Positions 23,285-30,775 of a DNA stretch of 40,747 nt are shown in pieces. Made by a program: the position numbers and the translations under genes. Each line of letters opens with the position of its first letter. Positions within the stretch are counted from its first letter, which is position 1. Source of the DNA: DATMMS01 sp036824145 (lineage in GTDB: Bacteria; Chloroflexota; Dormibacteria; DASZGP01); contig DAITAT010000010.1 in assembly GCA_036824145.1 (NCBI GenBank), forward strand, positions 1 through 40,747. The letters are read 5' to 3'. The notes below the pieces were generated by a model, which saw nothing but the letters and a program-made list of their open reading frames with translations, had not been told where the DNA came from and searched no databases.

Positions 23285-23294
23285 CCCTCCTGCC

Positions 23295-24458
23295 ATGACC
23301 TACCAATTGCGCGTACCTGGACCCACGCCGGTCCCGGAGCGCGTCCGCAAGGCCATGGACGTGCCCATGATCAACCACCGCGGCCCGGCGTTCGCGGAGC
23401 TGATCTCGGAGTGCCGCGAGGGCCTCAAGTGGGCCATCCAGACCCAGAACGAGGTCGTCGTCTTCCCCGCGTCGGGAACCGGCGGCCTGGAGGCCGCGGT
23501 GCAGAACATGACCAGCCCCGGCGAGGAGGCGCTGTTCGTGACGATTGGCTCGTTCGGCGATCGCTTTGCCAAGCTCGGCGAGGTGTTCGGGGCCGACGTC
23601 GTCCGCCTCGAATACCCGTGGGGCCATGGTGCCGACCCGGTCGAGATCGGGCAAAAGCTCAACGAGCACCCCGAGATCAGGGTCGTCTTCGTAACCCATA
23701 ACGAGACCTCGACCGGGGTTACCAACGACATTGCGCCCATCGCCAAAGTCGTCAAAGACCACGACCGACTGATCGTGGTCGACGGTGTCAGCTCAGTGAG
23801 CTCGATTGACCTGCCCAGCGACGAGCTGGGCCTCGACGTCGTCATCAGCGGCTCGCAGAAGGGCTGGATGCTGCCTCCCGGTTGCGCTTTTTTGAGCGCC
23901 AGCCCGACGGCGCTCGAGTTCATGGCGACGACACGGACGCCGCGCTTCTATTTCGACATCCAGAAGGAGCTTGGCTACGAGCTCAAGGGCCAGACCTTCA
24001 CCACGCCGGCGGTCGCGATTCTCCTCGGGCTGCGCGAGTCACTCAAGATCCTCCGCAAGGAGGGTCTGCACGAGGTCTTCGCGCGGCACGCCCGCATTGC
24101 CCGTGGCGTCCGTGCCGCCGTCACCTCGCTTGAGCTCGAGCTCTTCGCCGACCCGATGTTCTTCTCCAACACCGTCACCGCGGTGCGCGCGCCGCGTGGT
24201 GACGAAGACCTCAACAAGAAACTGCTCGGCACCTTGCGCGACAAGCACGGCCTCGAGGTGGCGGGAGGCCAGGGCACCCTGGCGGGCAAGATTTTTCGAA
24301 TCGGACACCTCGGCGACATCAGCCAGGACGATGCGGTGGAGATCATCGGACGCTTGGAGCAGGGCCTGATCGACGTCGGCTACATCGATGGCGCTGTGGG
24401 GGCGGTCGACGTGCTGTCCGCCGCGATGCGCGATCAGCCGGCAGCCGCCCGCGCATAG
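23295..24458 (+). CDS. Class V PLP aminotransferase (serine/alanine-glyoxylate aminotransferase family)
   Basis: PLP-dependent fold-type I aminotransferase of 387 residues. The N-terminal LRVPGPTPVPERV, the ASGTGGLEAAV phosphate-binding loop, VDGVSSVSSIDLPSDELGLD shortened to VDGVSSVSSID, and Lys189 in ISGSQKGWMLPPG match the class V group related to serine-pyruvate aminotransferase. It is directly followed by serA (28 bases). No serC-type phosphoserine aminotransferase is present here. Adjacent class V enzymes have been proposed to supply the phosphoserine transamination step in some bacteria, so that role is plausible; a glyoxylate or photorespiration-like role is the alternative. The start ATG 23295 is near the transcription start. 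Confidence 0.85.
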   Translation: MTYQLRVPGPTPVPERVRKAMDVPMINHRGPAFAELISECREGLKWAIQTQNEVVVFPASGTGGLEAAVQNMTSPGEEALFVTIGSFGDRFAKLGEVFGADVVRLEYPWGHGADPVEIGQKLNEHPEIRVVFVTHNETSTGVTNDIAPIAKVVKDHDRLIVVDGVSSVSSIDLPSDELGLDVVISGSQKGWMLPPGCAFLSASPTALEFMATTRTPRFYFDIQKELGYELKGQTFTTPAVAILLGLRESLKILRKEGLHEVFARHARIARGVRAAVTSLELELFADPMFFSNTVTAVRAPRGDEDLNKKLLGTLRDKHGLEVAGGQGTLAGKIFRIGHLGDISQDDAVEIIGRLEQGLIDVGYIDGAVGAVDVLSAAMRDQPAAARA

Positions 24459-24460
24459 CG

Positions 24461-24484
24461 CATCACCTCGCAGGAAAGGTGATG
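24461..24484 (+). promoter_or_regulatory. Intercistronic hairpin covering the serA ribosome-binding region
   Basis: CATCACCT (24461-24468) pairs perfectly with AGGTGATG (24477-24484), leaving loop CGCAGGAA. The hairpin fills the gap between the aminotransferase stop (24458) and the serA GTG (24487). Its 3' arm holds the AGGTG that would serve as the ribosome-binding site, and AGGA is exposed in the loop. It could tune serA translation relative to the upstream gene. Confidence 0.6.
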
Positions 24485-24486
24485 GG

Positions 24487-26076
24487 GTGAGCTCCGAGCG
24501 CGAACGCGTCCTGGTTGCCGATCCGATCTCCGATGACGGCGTCGAGGAGCTGCGGCGGCACTTCGAGGTTGACGTGCACACCGGCCAGACCGGCGATCAA
24601 CTGCTGGGACGGATCGGCGACTACGAAGCCCTGGTGGTTCGCTCGGAGACCAAGGTCCGGGCCGAGCACATCGAGGCGGCCCGACGCCTGCGCGTGATCG
24701 GCCGTGCCGGCGTTGGCGTCGACAACATCGATGTGGAGGCGGCCAGCCGGGCGGGCATCCTGGTGGTCAACGCGCCGGCGGGCAACACCATCGCCGCCGC
24801 CGAGCACACGGTGGCGATGATGATGGCGCTGGCCCGCCATATCCCGCAGGCCAACCGGTCGCTGCTCGAGGACAAATGGGACCGCAAGAGCTTCATGGGC
24901 TTCCAGCTGCGCGGCAAGACGCTGGGCGTGATCGGGCTGGGAGCCATCGGCGGAGAGGTGGCCAAGCGTGCCCAGGGGCTGGAGATGGAGGTCATCGCCT
25001 TCGACCCCGTGGTGACTCCCGACCGCGCCGAGCAGATCAACGTCGAGCTGGTCGACCTCGATGAGCTGTGCCGGCGCAGCGACGTGATCACGGTGCACGT
25101 GCCCCTGGTGGCCGCGACCAAGCATCTCTTCGACGCCCGCCGGATCGCCGCCTGCAAGCCCGGCGTGCGCCTCGTAAACGTTGCCCGCGGCGGTGTCTAC
25201 GACGAGGCTGCGGTGGTGGCGGCGCTGGACAGCGGGCAGGTCGCGGGCGCGGCATTCGACGTCTTTGAGACCGAACCGCCGCCTGCCGATTCGCCGCTGG
25301 TGCGGCACCCCAACGTGGTCGCCACGCCTCACCTGGGGGCTTCGACCGAGGAGGCCCAGGTTGGCGTCGCCACCGACGTCGTCGAGCAGATCGTCTCGGT
25401 GCTCAGGGGCGGGCCGGCGCGGTGGGCGGTCAACGCCCCCACGGTGCTGCCCGAGGAGATGCACGCCCTCCAGCCCTACCTGGCGCTGGCTGAGAAGCTC
25501 GGCTCCCTGTACGCCCAGGCCGGCCCCGGTGGCGGCGACAAGCTGGAGGTCGAGTTCACCGGCGGCCTGGCCCGGCATGACATCTCCTACCTGACCGCCG
25601 AGGCCATCAGGGGCATGCTCTCTCCGTTCACCGAGGACCGCATCAACGTGGTCAACGCGAGGATGCTGGCGGAGGCTCGCGGTATCGAGGTGGTGGAGCG
25701 GCGCTCCAGCGCAAGGGGCGAGTATCCCGATCTCCTGACCCTGCGTGTGACCGGTAAGTCGGGAGAGTTCACCGCCGCCGCCTCCGTCCTCCCGATGGGT
25801 CCGCGGCTGGTGCGCATCGGCGAGTTCCGCATCGACATCGAGCCCTCCGGGCGCTTCCTCATCACCTACCATGACGACCGGCCCGGGGTGATCGGCAAGG
25901 TTGGTGGCGCCCTCGGCGAGGCCAACATCAACATCGCCGCCTTGCAACTGGGCCGGGACGCCCCCCGGGGAAAGGCGGTGATGATCGTCGCCGTCGACGA
26001 CGAGGTATCGGAAGAGGTGCGCGCGCGGTTGGGCGAGGTCGAGGGGATGTCCAACATTAGCTACGTCGAACTCTGA
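24487..26076 (+). CDS. serA: D-3-phosphoglycerate dehydrogenase
   Basis: First enzyme of serine biosynthesis, oxidising 3-phosphoglycerate with NAD+. At 529 residues it is the long type I form. The nucleotide-binding GLGAIGG is at 151-157, and catalytic Arg234 (NVARGGVYDEA), Glu263 (FETEPP) and His282 (PHLGAS) are in place. An intervening domain (about 320-450) follows, then a C-terminal ACT domain (about 455-529, LITYHDDRPGVIGKVGGAL shortened to DDRPGVIGKVGGALGEANI), which commonly mediates serine feedback. The start is GTG 24487; the upstream part of the open frame is within the preceding gene. The ribosome-binding site is inside a hairpin. DUF1015 follows 17 bases later. Confidence 0.95.
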   Translation: MSSERERVLVADPISDDGVEELRRHFEVDVHTGQTGDQLLGRIGDYEALVVRSETKVRAEHIEAARRLRVIGRAGVGVDNIDVEAASRAGILVVNAPAGNTIAAAEHTVAMMMALARHIPQANRSLLEDKWDRKSFMGFQLRGKTLGVIGLGAIGGEVAKRAQGLEMEVIAFDPVVTPDRAEQINVELVDLDELCRRSDVITVHVPLVAATKHLFDARRIAACKPGVRLVNVARGGVYDEAAVVAALDSGQVAGAAFDVFETEPPPADSPLVRHPNVVATPHLGASTEEAQVGVATDVVEQIVSVLRGGPARWAVNAPTVLPEEMHALQPYLALAEKLGSLYAQAGPGGGDKLEVEFTGGLARHDISYLTAEAIRGMLSPFTEDRINVVNARMLAEARGIEVVERRSSARGEYPDLLTLRVTGKSGEFTAAASVLPMGPRLVRIGEFRIDIEPSGRFLITYHDDRPGVIGKVGGALGEANINIAALQLGRDAPRGKAVMIVAVDDEVSEEVRARLGEVEGMSNISYVEL

Positions 26077-26093
26077 GTTGTCCCTGGCCCTCC

Positions 26094-27422
26094 TTGGCTG
26101 ACGTCCGACCCTTCGCCGGGGTCACCTACGATCCTGCCCGGGTCGACATGTCGCGTGTTCTGTGCGCCCCGTACGACGTGATTTCGCCGGCGCAGCAGGC
26201 CGCCTACCTCGCTCGCGACCCGCACAACGCGGTGCGCATCGTTCTCAACCCCGCGCCCCGTGAGGCTCGGTACTCCGAGGCTGCGGCGACGCTGCGGTCG
26301 TGGCGGGACGAGGGCGTTCTGCATCTCGCTTCTCGGGCCGCGCTCTATGTCCACCGCCACACCTTCGAGCTGCCGGGAAAGGGTCGGTTGATGCGCACCG
26401 GGCTGATCGCCGCGGTGCGGTTGGAGCCGTGGTCGACCGGCGCGGTCCGGCCCCACGAGCACACCATGCCCGGCCCCAAGCAGGACCGGCTGCAGCTGAT
26501 GCGCGCGACCCGCGCCGACACCGAGCCGATCTGGGTCTTTCATCCCGATCCCACCGGCGAGATGCGCCAGCGGCTTGAGTCGGTGACCGCGCGTGAGCCG
26601 ATGATCGACACCGAATTTGTCCCCGAGGCTGACAGCGATGAGGCGCCTGCCGCGGAGCGCCACCAGCTATGGGCTGTGGACGACCCCTCCGAGACGATGG
26701 AGCTGGCGGCGGTTGCCGTCGCGCTGCCGCTGTATATCGCCGACGGGCACCATCGCTACGAGACCGCCCTGCTCCACGCCGAGGAGTCCGGTGGACCCGA
26801 CGACGCCCCGACGCGGTTCAAGGTGATGCTTCTGAGCGCCGCCGAGGATCCCGGGCTGCTGGTGCTGCCCACGCATCGGATGGTGCGGACAGCAGAGCAG
26901 GCTCTCCACTCCGCCTTCGGCAAGCTCCTCGCCGACGGCTGGTCCAATGACGACGTCGCGGATCTTGACGCGCTCACCGCTCGGCTGGCGGTGCCGGCAA
27001 TCGTGGGGACCTTCGGCTTTGGAGTCTTCGCAGGCGGGCGGTTCGGCTACCTCGAGGGACCCATTGCCGCTCACGCCCTCGAGGAGGTCGCGCCGTCGAT
27101 CGCCGCTCTCGACGTCGGCCTCCTCCATGAGCTGATCCTGCGGCCTCTATTGGGGGTCGGTGCCGCCGAGCTGGCGGCCGGCGACAGGGTCGCCTACGCG
27201 CGCGATCCACGCGAGGTGGAGTCCCGCGTCCGGACCGGCGACTTCAACCTCGGCATCTTCATCCGCCCGCCGACGCTGGCTCAGATCCAGGCCGTTGCCG
27301 ACGCCGGCGAGAACATGCCGCAGAAATCGACGTACTTCTGGCCCAAGCCGGCGTCGGGCCTGGTGATGGCTCTCCAAGAGCCTCACGAAACGCCCCGCGC
27401 GCGGCTCCTCCGGGGCGCTTGA
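26094..27422 (+). CDS. DUF1015 family protein
   Basis: A 442-residue protein of the DUF1015 family, recognised from VRPFAGVTYDPARV at the N-terminus, CAPYDVISPAQQ, VRPHEHTMPGPKQDRL, the central YIADGHHRYETAL and the C-terminal MPQKSTYFWPK. The function is unestablished; the family is often found next to serA, as here. Clustering with serA and an aminotransferase suggests a part in serine or phosphoserine metabolism. No phosphoserine phosphatase gene is in the operon, but assigning that role would be speculation. The start is TTG 26094, 17 bases after the serA stop, with no clear ribosome-binding site. Confidence 0.82.
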   Translation: MADVRPFAGVTYDPARVDMSRVLCAPYDVISPAQQAAYLARDPHNAVRIVLNPAPREARYSEAAATLRSWRDEGVLHLASRAALYVHRHTFELPGKGRLMRTGLIAAVRLEPWSTGAVRPHEHTMPGPKQDRLQLMRATRADTEPIWVFHPDPTGEMRQRLESVTAREPMIDTEFVPEADSDEAPAAERHQLWAVDDPSETMELAAVAVALPLYIADGHHRYETALLHAEESGGPDDAPTRFKVMLLSAAEDPGLLVLPTHRMVRTAEQALHSAFGKLLADGWSNDDVADLDALTARLAVPAIVGTFGFGVFAGGRFGYLEGPIAAHALEEVAPSIAALDVGLLHELILRPLLGVGAAELAAGDRVAYARDPREVESRVRTGDFNLGIFIRPPTLAQIQAVADAGENMPQKSTYFWPKPASGLVMALQEPHETPRARLLRGA

Positions 27423-27439
27423 TCCGATTCTTCCGCGGG

Positions 27440-27445
27440 TAGAAT
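27440..27445 (+). promoter_or_regulatory. TAGAAT -10 box of the FmdB-like gene
   Basis: TAGAAT ends ten bases before ATG 27456, the same spacing as at 23279. A leader of about four bases is expected. Confidence 0.65.
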
Positions 27446-27455
27446 CCCGGCAATC

Positions 27456-27779
27456 ATGCCGACTTACGGGTACCGATGCGAGAGGAACGGGCACGAGTTC
27501 GACGTGGTCCAGTCGATGTCCGCCGCGCCGGTCAAGCGCTGCAAGATCTGCGGCTCCAAGGTGAACCGCATCTTCTATCCTGTCGGCATCAACTTCAAGG
27601 GCCCCGGCTTCTACGTCACCGACAATCGCAGTGGTTCGACCTCACCGACCTTCGGCGACAAATCGGAGGGCGAAGCCAAGCCGGACAGCGCCGAGGTCAA
27701 AGCGGCCAAACCCGACACCAGGTCGAAGCCCAAGAGCGACTCCAAGCCCAGTAGCGGAAGCCCGGCTAAGAAGTCCTGA
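27456..27779 (+). CDS. FmdB-like zinc-ribbon protein with an incomplete Cys set
   Basis: A 107-residue protein that begins MPTYGYRCERNGHEFDVVQ and continues VKRCKICGSKVNRIF, YPVGINFKGPGFYVTDN, the usual FmdB-family text. The family normally has two CxxC pairs; here the first reads CERN, so only three of the four zinc ligands remain. The C-terminal half (60-107) is a Ser/Lys/Pro/Asp-rich low-complexity tail. FmdB-like proteins are putative regulators or metal-binding proteins of unclear role. The start is ATG 27456. The MntP-like gene follows 23 bases later in the same direction. Confidence 0.85.
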   Translation: MPTYGYRCERNGHEFDVVQSMSAAPVKRCKICGSKVNRIFYPVGINFKGPGFYVTDNRSGSTSPTFGDKSEGEAKPDSAEVKAAKPDTRSKPKSDSKPSSGSPAKKS

Positions 27780-27802
27780 GCATGGGCCGGGCCGGCTGAG
27801 CC

Positions 27803-28351
27803 GTGCTGCGCCTCATCGCCCTGGTTCTACCCCTCGGTCTCGACACCTTCGCTGTCTCCGCGGCACTGGGGATTGCGGGCTTGCCGCCGGATCGGCGGCT
27901 TCGAGTCAGCGCTGTCTTCACCGCCTTCGAGGTGGCGATGCCACTGGCGGGTGTGATCGCCGGCCTGACGGCGGGGCGCCTGCTCGGCGGTGTCGCCGAG
28001 TACGTCGCGCTGGGGGCGCTGGCCGCGGTTGGGGTCTACATGCTCTTCGAGACCGATCCCGACGCGGCTCTCCTGACGCGTTCTCGGGGAGCAGCGTTGT
28101 GGGGCCTCGGCCTGTCGCTCTCGATCGACGAGCTGGCGATCGGGTTCTCGCTGGGCCTGCTGGGCGTGCCCGTGGTGGCCGCGGTGGCGCTCATTGGGGT
28201 GCAAGCTTTCGCCCTCTCCCAGATCGGCCTCCGGCTGGGCGATCGGGTCGGCGCGCGGTTTCGACAGGGGGCCGAGAGGTTGGCGGCAGCCGTGCTGATC
28301 GGCCTTGCGGCTGTGCTTCTCCTAATGCGGCTAACCGGGGGGTCGTTCTAG
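27803..28351 (+). CDS. MntP-like manganese efflux pump
   Basis: Membrane protein of 182 residues with about six hydrophobic segments. The two internal repeats carry the MntP signatures: LPLGLDTFAVSAALGIAGL in the first half and LSLSIDELAIGFSLGLLG in the second, each with a conserved Asp in a membrane helix. MntP exports Mn(II) and is often under a yybP-ykoY riboswitch, but only 23 bases separate it from the previous gene, leaving no room for one. The start is GTG 27803, with no clear ribosome-binding site. It probably shares the FmdB-like gene's transcript. Confidence 0.8.
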   Translation: MLRLIALVLPLGLDTFAVSAALGIAGLPPDRRLRVSAVFTAFEVAMPLAGVIAGLTAGRLLGGVAEYVALGALAAVGVYMLFETDPDAALLTRSRGAALWGLGLSLSIDELAIGFSLGLLGVPVVAAVALIGVQAFALSQIGLRLGDRVGARFRQGAERLAAAVLIGLAAVLLLMRLTGGSF

Positions 28352-28354
28352 GCG

Positions 28355-28370
28355 CCGAACACCCGTTCGG
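28355..28370 (+). terminator. Possible terminator hairpin after mntP
   Basis: CCGAAC (28355-28360) and GTTCGG (28365-28370) form a six-pair stem with loop ACCC three bases past the mntP stop. No T run follows, so intrinsic termination is doubtful. Confidence 0.3.
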
Positions 28371-28485
28371 GGCACGGAATACAGTTGCACCAACCGAGGT
28401 TGATATCCTTACCTGCTAAATTCAAAAAGCGCAGCTTCGCCGGGCTCCCCGGGTGACGCAAAACCGAGCTGGAGAATTACAAGAA

Positions 28486-28839
28486 ATGCCTGAACTACTG
28501 CACCTGACCGATCAGAACTTCGAATCCGAGGTACTCAAGTCCTCGGAGCCGGTCCTGGTTGATTTTTGGGCCGAGTGGTGCGCACCCTGTCGCATGGTCG
28601 CCCCCGTCGTTGAGCAGATCAACGAGGAGTACGACGGCAAGATCAAAGTGGGCAAACTCGACGTCGACGCTTCCCCGGTCATCTCGGCTCAGCTTGGCGT
28701 CATGAGCATCCCCACGCTCATCCTCTTCAAGGACGGCAAGGCGATCCAGCGAATGGTTGGGTTCCAGCCCAAGCCGAGCCTCAAAGGCAAGATCGACTCT
28801 GCCCTGACCACGGCCGAGCAGGCGACGACCCAGGCCTAG
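28486..28839 (+). CDS. trxA: Thioredoxin
   Basis: Cytoplasmic thiol-disulfide reductase of 117 residues. The active site is WCAPC at 31-35, the thioredoxin variant with Ala for Gly. VLVDFWAEWCAPCRMVAP, KLDVDASPVISAQLGVMSIP with the cis-Pro, and FKDGKAIQRMVGF complete the fold. I chose ATG 28486 (MPELLHLTDQNF) over the in-frame GTG at 28453; GGAGAA lies about ten bases upstream. Upstream TANNNT candidates are TATCCT (28404-28409) and TGC-TAAATT (28414-28422); I cannot choose between them. The 134-base leader from 28352 holds no gene. It converges on the mycoredoxin-like gene. Confidence 0.93.
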   Translation: MPELLHLTDQNFESEVLKSSEPVLVDFWAEWCAPCRMVAPVVEQINEEYDGKIKVGKLDVDASPVISAQLGVMSIPTLILFKDGKAIQRMVGFQPKPSLKGKIDSALTTAEQATTQA

Positions 28840-28935
28840 CAGCCTCGCCGTCGTCCCCCAGTGCCTGTCAGAAATCCCATTGAAGGCGAAACGCCGCAGC
28901 GCCTGCGGGCAGCCGCAGGGGAGCTGAACTAAAGG

Positions 28936-29202
28936 TCAGGCAGCCGGGAGCAGGCCTTCGCTGCGGAGCTCGAGTTCGAGCTCGCGGTTACTGGGCTCGA
29001 CGACCACCCTGGAGCTGGGGAAGACGATCGTGGGCACGCTGCTGTAGCCACCGTTGATCTCTTGGACGTGCCGGCGGGCCTTTTCGTCATCGGTTATGTC
29101 GATCTGGTCATAGCCGATCCCATGCTTGTCCAGGAATCGCTTGGTTCGAAAGCAGTCGCCGCACCATTTGGTGGTGTAGATCGTCAGTCGCGCTTGGTCC
29201 AT
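28936..29202 (-). CDS. Mycoredoxin-like glutaredoxin
   Basis: An 88-residue glutaredoxin-fold protein. The active site WCGDC is at 13-17, with LTIYTTKWCGDCFRTKRFLD, YDQIDITDDEKAR and the cis-Pro motif NGGYSSVPTIVFP. This text is close to mycoredoxin-1, which reduces mixed disulfides of mycothiol, and to NrdH-like proteins. If the match holds, the cell may use a low-molecular-weight thiol system like that of Actinobacteria; no mycothiol genes are here to confirm it. The start is ATG 29202, seven bases after TACAGT on the minus strand; the longer frame to 29259 is not needed. Confidence 0.85.
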   Translation of the reverse strand: MDQARLTIYTTKWCGDCFRTKRFLDKHGIGYDQIDITDDEKARRHVQEINGGYSSVPTIVFPSSRVVVEPSNRELELELRSEGLLPAA

Positions 29203-29209
29203 CTCATTC

Positions 29210-29215
29210 ACTGTA
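29210..29215 (-). promoter_or_regulatory. TACAGT -10 box, seven bases before ATG 29202
   Basis: Minus-strand TACAGT, then GAATGAG, then ATG. The box and spacing are identical to those of the aldo/keto reductase gene, implying a leaderless mRNA. Confidence 0.65.
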
Positions 29216-29312
29216 ACCGTCGCCACTCTCACAACCTTCCACGCACGCGCGCGCTTCACGCGCGCCGACTACCATTGGCAGTCGCAAACCGAGCCAGACC
29301 GGAGGGAGCGCG

Positions 29313-30104
29313 TTGAGCCAGGACACATCGATCCAAACCGATACCAAAGACATCTTCCAGCTGACCGACAAGGTGGCGTTGATCACCGGCGGCAGTCGCG
29401 GCATCGGCCGTTCCATCGCCGAGGAGTTCGCCCGCCGCGGTGCCAGGGTGGTGATCACCGCGCGCAGGCCGGAGGAGTTGGAGGAGACCGCGGCGGCGAT
29501 TCGCGCCGAAGGCGGAGAGGTCACCCCGGTCACCGCCCATGCCGGCCGCGACGACGATGTTGACGCGATGATCGACCAGACGCTGGAGAAGTACGGCCAG
29601 ATCGACATCCTGGTCAACAACGCCGCCACCAACGTGGCCTTCGCTCCCTTCAAGGACCTCGACATCGCGGCCTGGGACAAGACCCTCGCGCTCAACCTGC
29701 GGGCGCCCTTCCTGATCAGCCAGAAGGTGGTCAACCGGACCATGGAGAAGACGGGCGGGAGCATCATCAACCTCTGCTCCGTCGCCAGCCTCAAAGCCGA
29801 GCCGATGATGGCCGCCTACAACGTCAGCAAGGCGGGCCTGGCGATGCTGACCAGGGTCATGGCCAAGGAGCTGGGGAGCTTCGGCATCCGCGTCAACGGC
29901 ATCGCCCCGGCGGTGATCAAGACCAAGTTCTCAAAGGTGCTCTACGAGACGGACTCGATCCGCCAGGGCGCCGAGGCCGCCAGCGCGCTGGGAAGGGTGG
30001 GCGAATGGAATGAGGTTGCCGGGGCGGCTGTCTTCCTGGCCAGCGATGCCTCCAGCTATGTGACCGGCAGCATCGTCACCGTGGACGGGGGCACCCTGGC
30101 CTGA
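29313..30104 (+). CDS. Short-chain dehydrogenase/reductase (FabG-like)
   Basis: Classical SDR of 263 residues. The cofactor motif TGGSRGIG is at 25-32, DILVNNAATN in the centre, Ser and YxxxK in LCSVASLKAEPMMAAYNVSK, and the C-terminal end VFLASDASSYVTGSIVTVDGG is typical of FabG and glucose dehydrogenase-like oxidoreductases. The substrate cannot be told. The start is TTG 29313, fixed by GGAGGGAG (29301-29308). TACCAT at 29270-29275 is a possible -10. Its stop codon TGA overlaps the CTG start of the next gene (30101-30104). Confidence 0.9.
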   Translation: MSQDTSIQTDTKDIFQLTDKVALITGGSRGIGRSIAEEFARRGARVVITARRPEELEETAAAIRAEGGEVTPVTAHAGRDDDVDAMIDQTLEKYGQIDILVNNAATNVAFAPFKDLDIAAWDKTLALNLRAPFLISQKVVNRTMEKTGGSIINLCSVASLKAEPMMAAYNVSKAGLAMLTRVMAKELGSFGIRVNGIAPAVIKTKFSKVLYETDSIRQGAEAASALGRVGEWNEVAGAAVFLASDASSYVTGSIVTVDGGTLA

Positions 30105-30736
30105 GTAAGAAGCGACGGGCCGCGCCGCCGAGCCGGGGTGCGCCCCCCAACCGGCGGCCCACGATCCTTCTGCTGGGCAGCCTGATCGCCTTCTTCCTGG
30201 CCGGTATCGTCGCCTTCGCGGCGCTGGGGACAGGCCCCGCCAACTCCCCGACACCGGGCAGCACCAACGACCCCGGCATCGGCGATTCATCCAGCGGAGG
30301 CCAGGGACAGGACGTCGACGGCATCAAATGCGACGCCGGTGAACAGCTTGCTTACCACGTCCACGCCCACCTCTTCATCCTCCTCGACGGCAAGCCCCAG
30401 ACGGTCTCTTCCCAGACCGGCATCCCGGGCGGACCGCTGCTGCCGAAGTGCATTTACTGGCTCCACACGCACGACTCCAGCGGGATCATCCACATCGAGT
30501 CACCCACCCATCTGACCTACACCCTGGGACAGTTCTTCGACATCTGGGGGCAGCCGCTGAACCGCATTGACGTCGGCACCCACCCGGTGCCCAGCGCCGG
30601 CCTGACCGTTTTTGTAGACGGGGTACAGTACGACGGCGATCCGCGGGATATCGAGCTCAAGGCGCACACCCAGGTGGTGCTGGAGCTCGGCCAGGTTGGA
30701 CGGCCCCCCAGCTTTACCTTCCCCGGCGGCCTCTAA
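30101..30736 (+). CDS. Membrane-anchored His-rich extracytoplasmic protein, CTG start
   Basis: A 211-residue protein in a frame open from 30011 to the TAA at 30734-30736, yet with no ATG, GTG or TTG before the C-terminal quarter. The most credible start is CTG 30101, giving (M)SKKRRAAPPSRG. It overlaps the SDR stop as CTGA, just as ATGA and GTGA overlaps join other gene pairs here. A basic N-terminus is followed by one membrane helix at about 21-42, a Gly/Ser/Pro linker, and a domain from about 75 to 211. That domain has HVHAHL (His86, 88, 90), Cys77 and Cys117, WLHTHD (His122, 124), IIHIES (His131) and FFDIWGQPL. Metal binding is an inference from the His and Cys pattern. I recall similar unnamed proteins but no established function. 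Confidence 0.82.
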   Translation: MSKKRRAAPPSRGAPPNRRPTILLLGSLIAFFLAGIVAFAALGTGPANSPTPGSTNDPGIGDSSSGGQGQDVDGIKCDAGEQLAYHVHAHLFILLDGKPQTVSSQTGIPGGPLLPKCIYWLHTHDSSGIIHIESPTHLTYTLGQFFDIWGQPLNRIDVGTHPVPSAGLTVFVDGVQYDGDPRDIELKAHTQVVLELGQVGRPPSFTFPGGL

Positions 30737-30763
30737 GGCACTACGCGCCGGGGGCGCGATCCC

Positions 30764-30769
30764 TACACT
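30764..30769 (+). promoter_or_regulatory. TACACT -10 box, six bases before ATG 30776
   Basis: TACACT, gacaac, then ATG of the TetR gene. Leaderless geometry. Confidence 0.65.
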
Positions 30770-30775
30770 GACAAC

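Noticed and set aside
24463..25947. Minus-strand open frame of 494 codons opposite serA
   Set aside because: Antisense shadow of a complete serA.
28902..28919. CCTGCGG-GCAG-CCGCAGG hairpin between the converging thioredoxin and mycoredoxin genes
   Set aside because: It may be a bidirectional terminator but lacks a T run on either side, so I do not call it one.
29247..29265. Alternating GC hairpin (GCGCGCG, loop CTTCA, CGCGCGC) between the mycoredoxin-like and SDR genes
   Set aside because: Simple-sequence CG run easily arises in a high-GC intergenic region; no sign of operator or terminator function.
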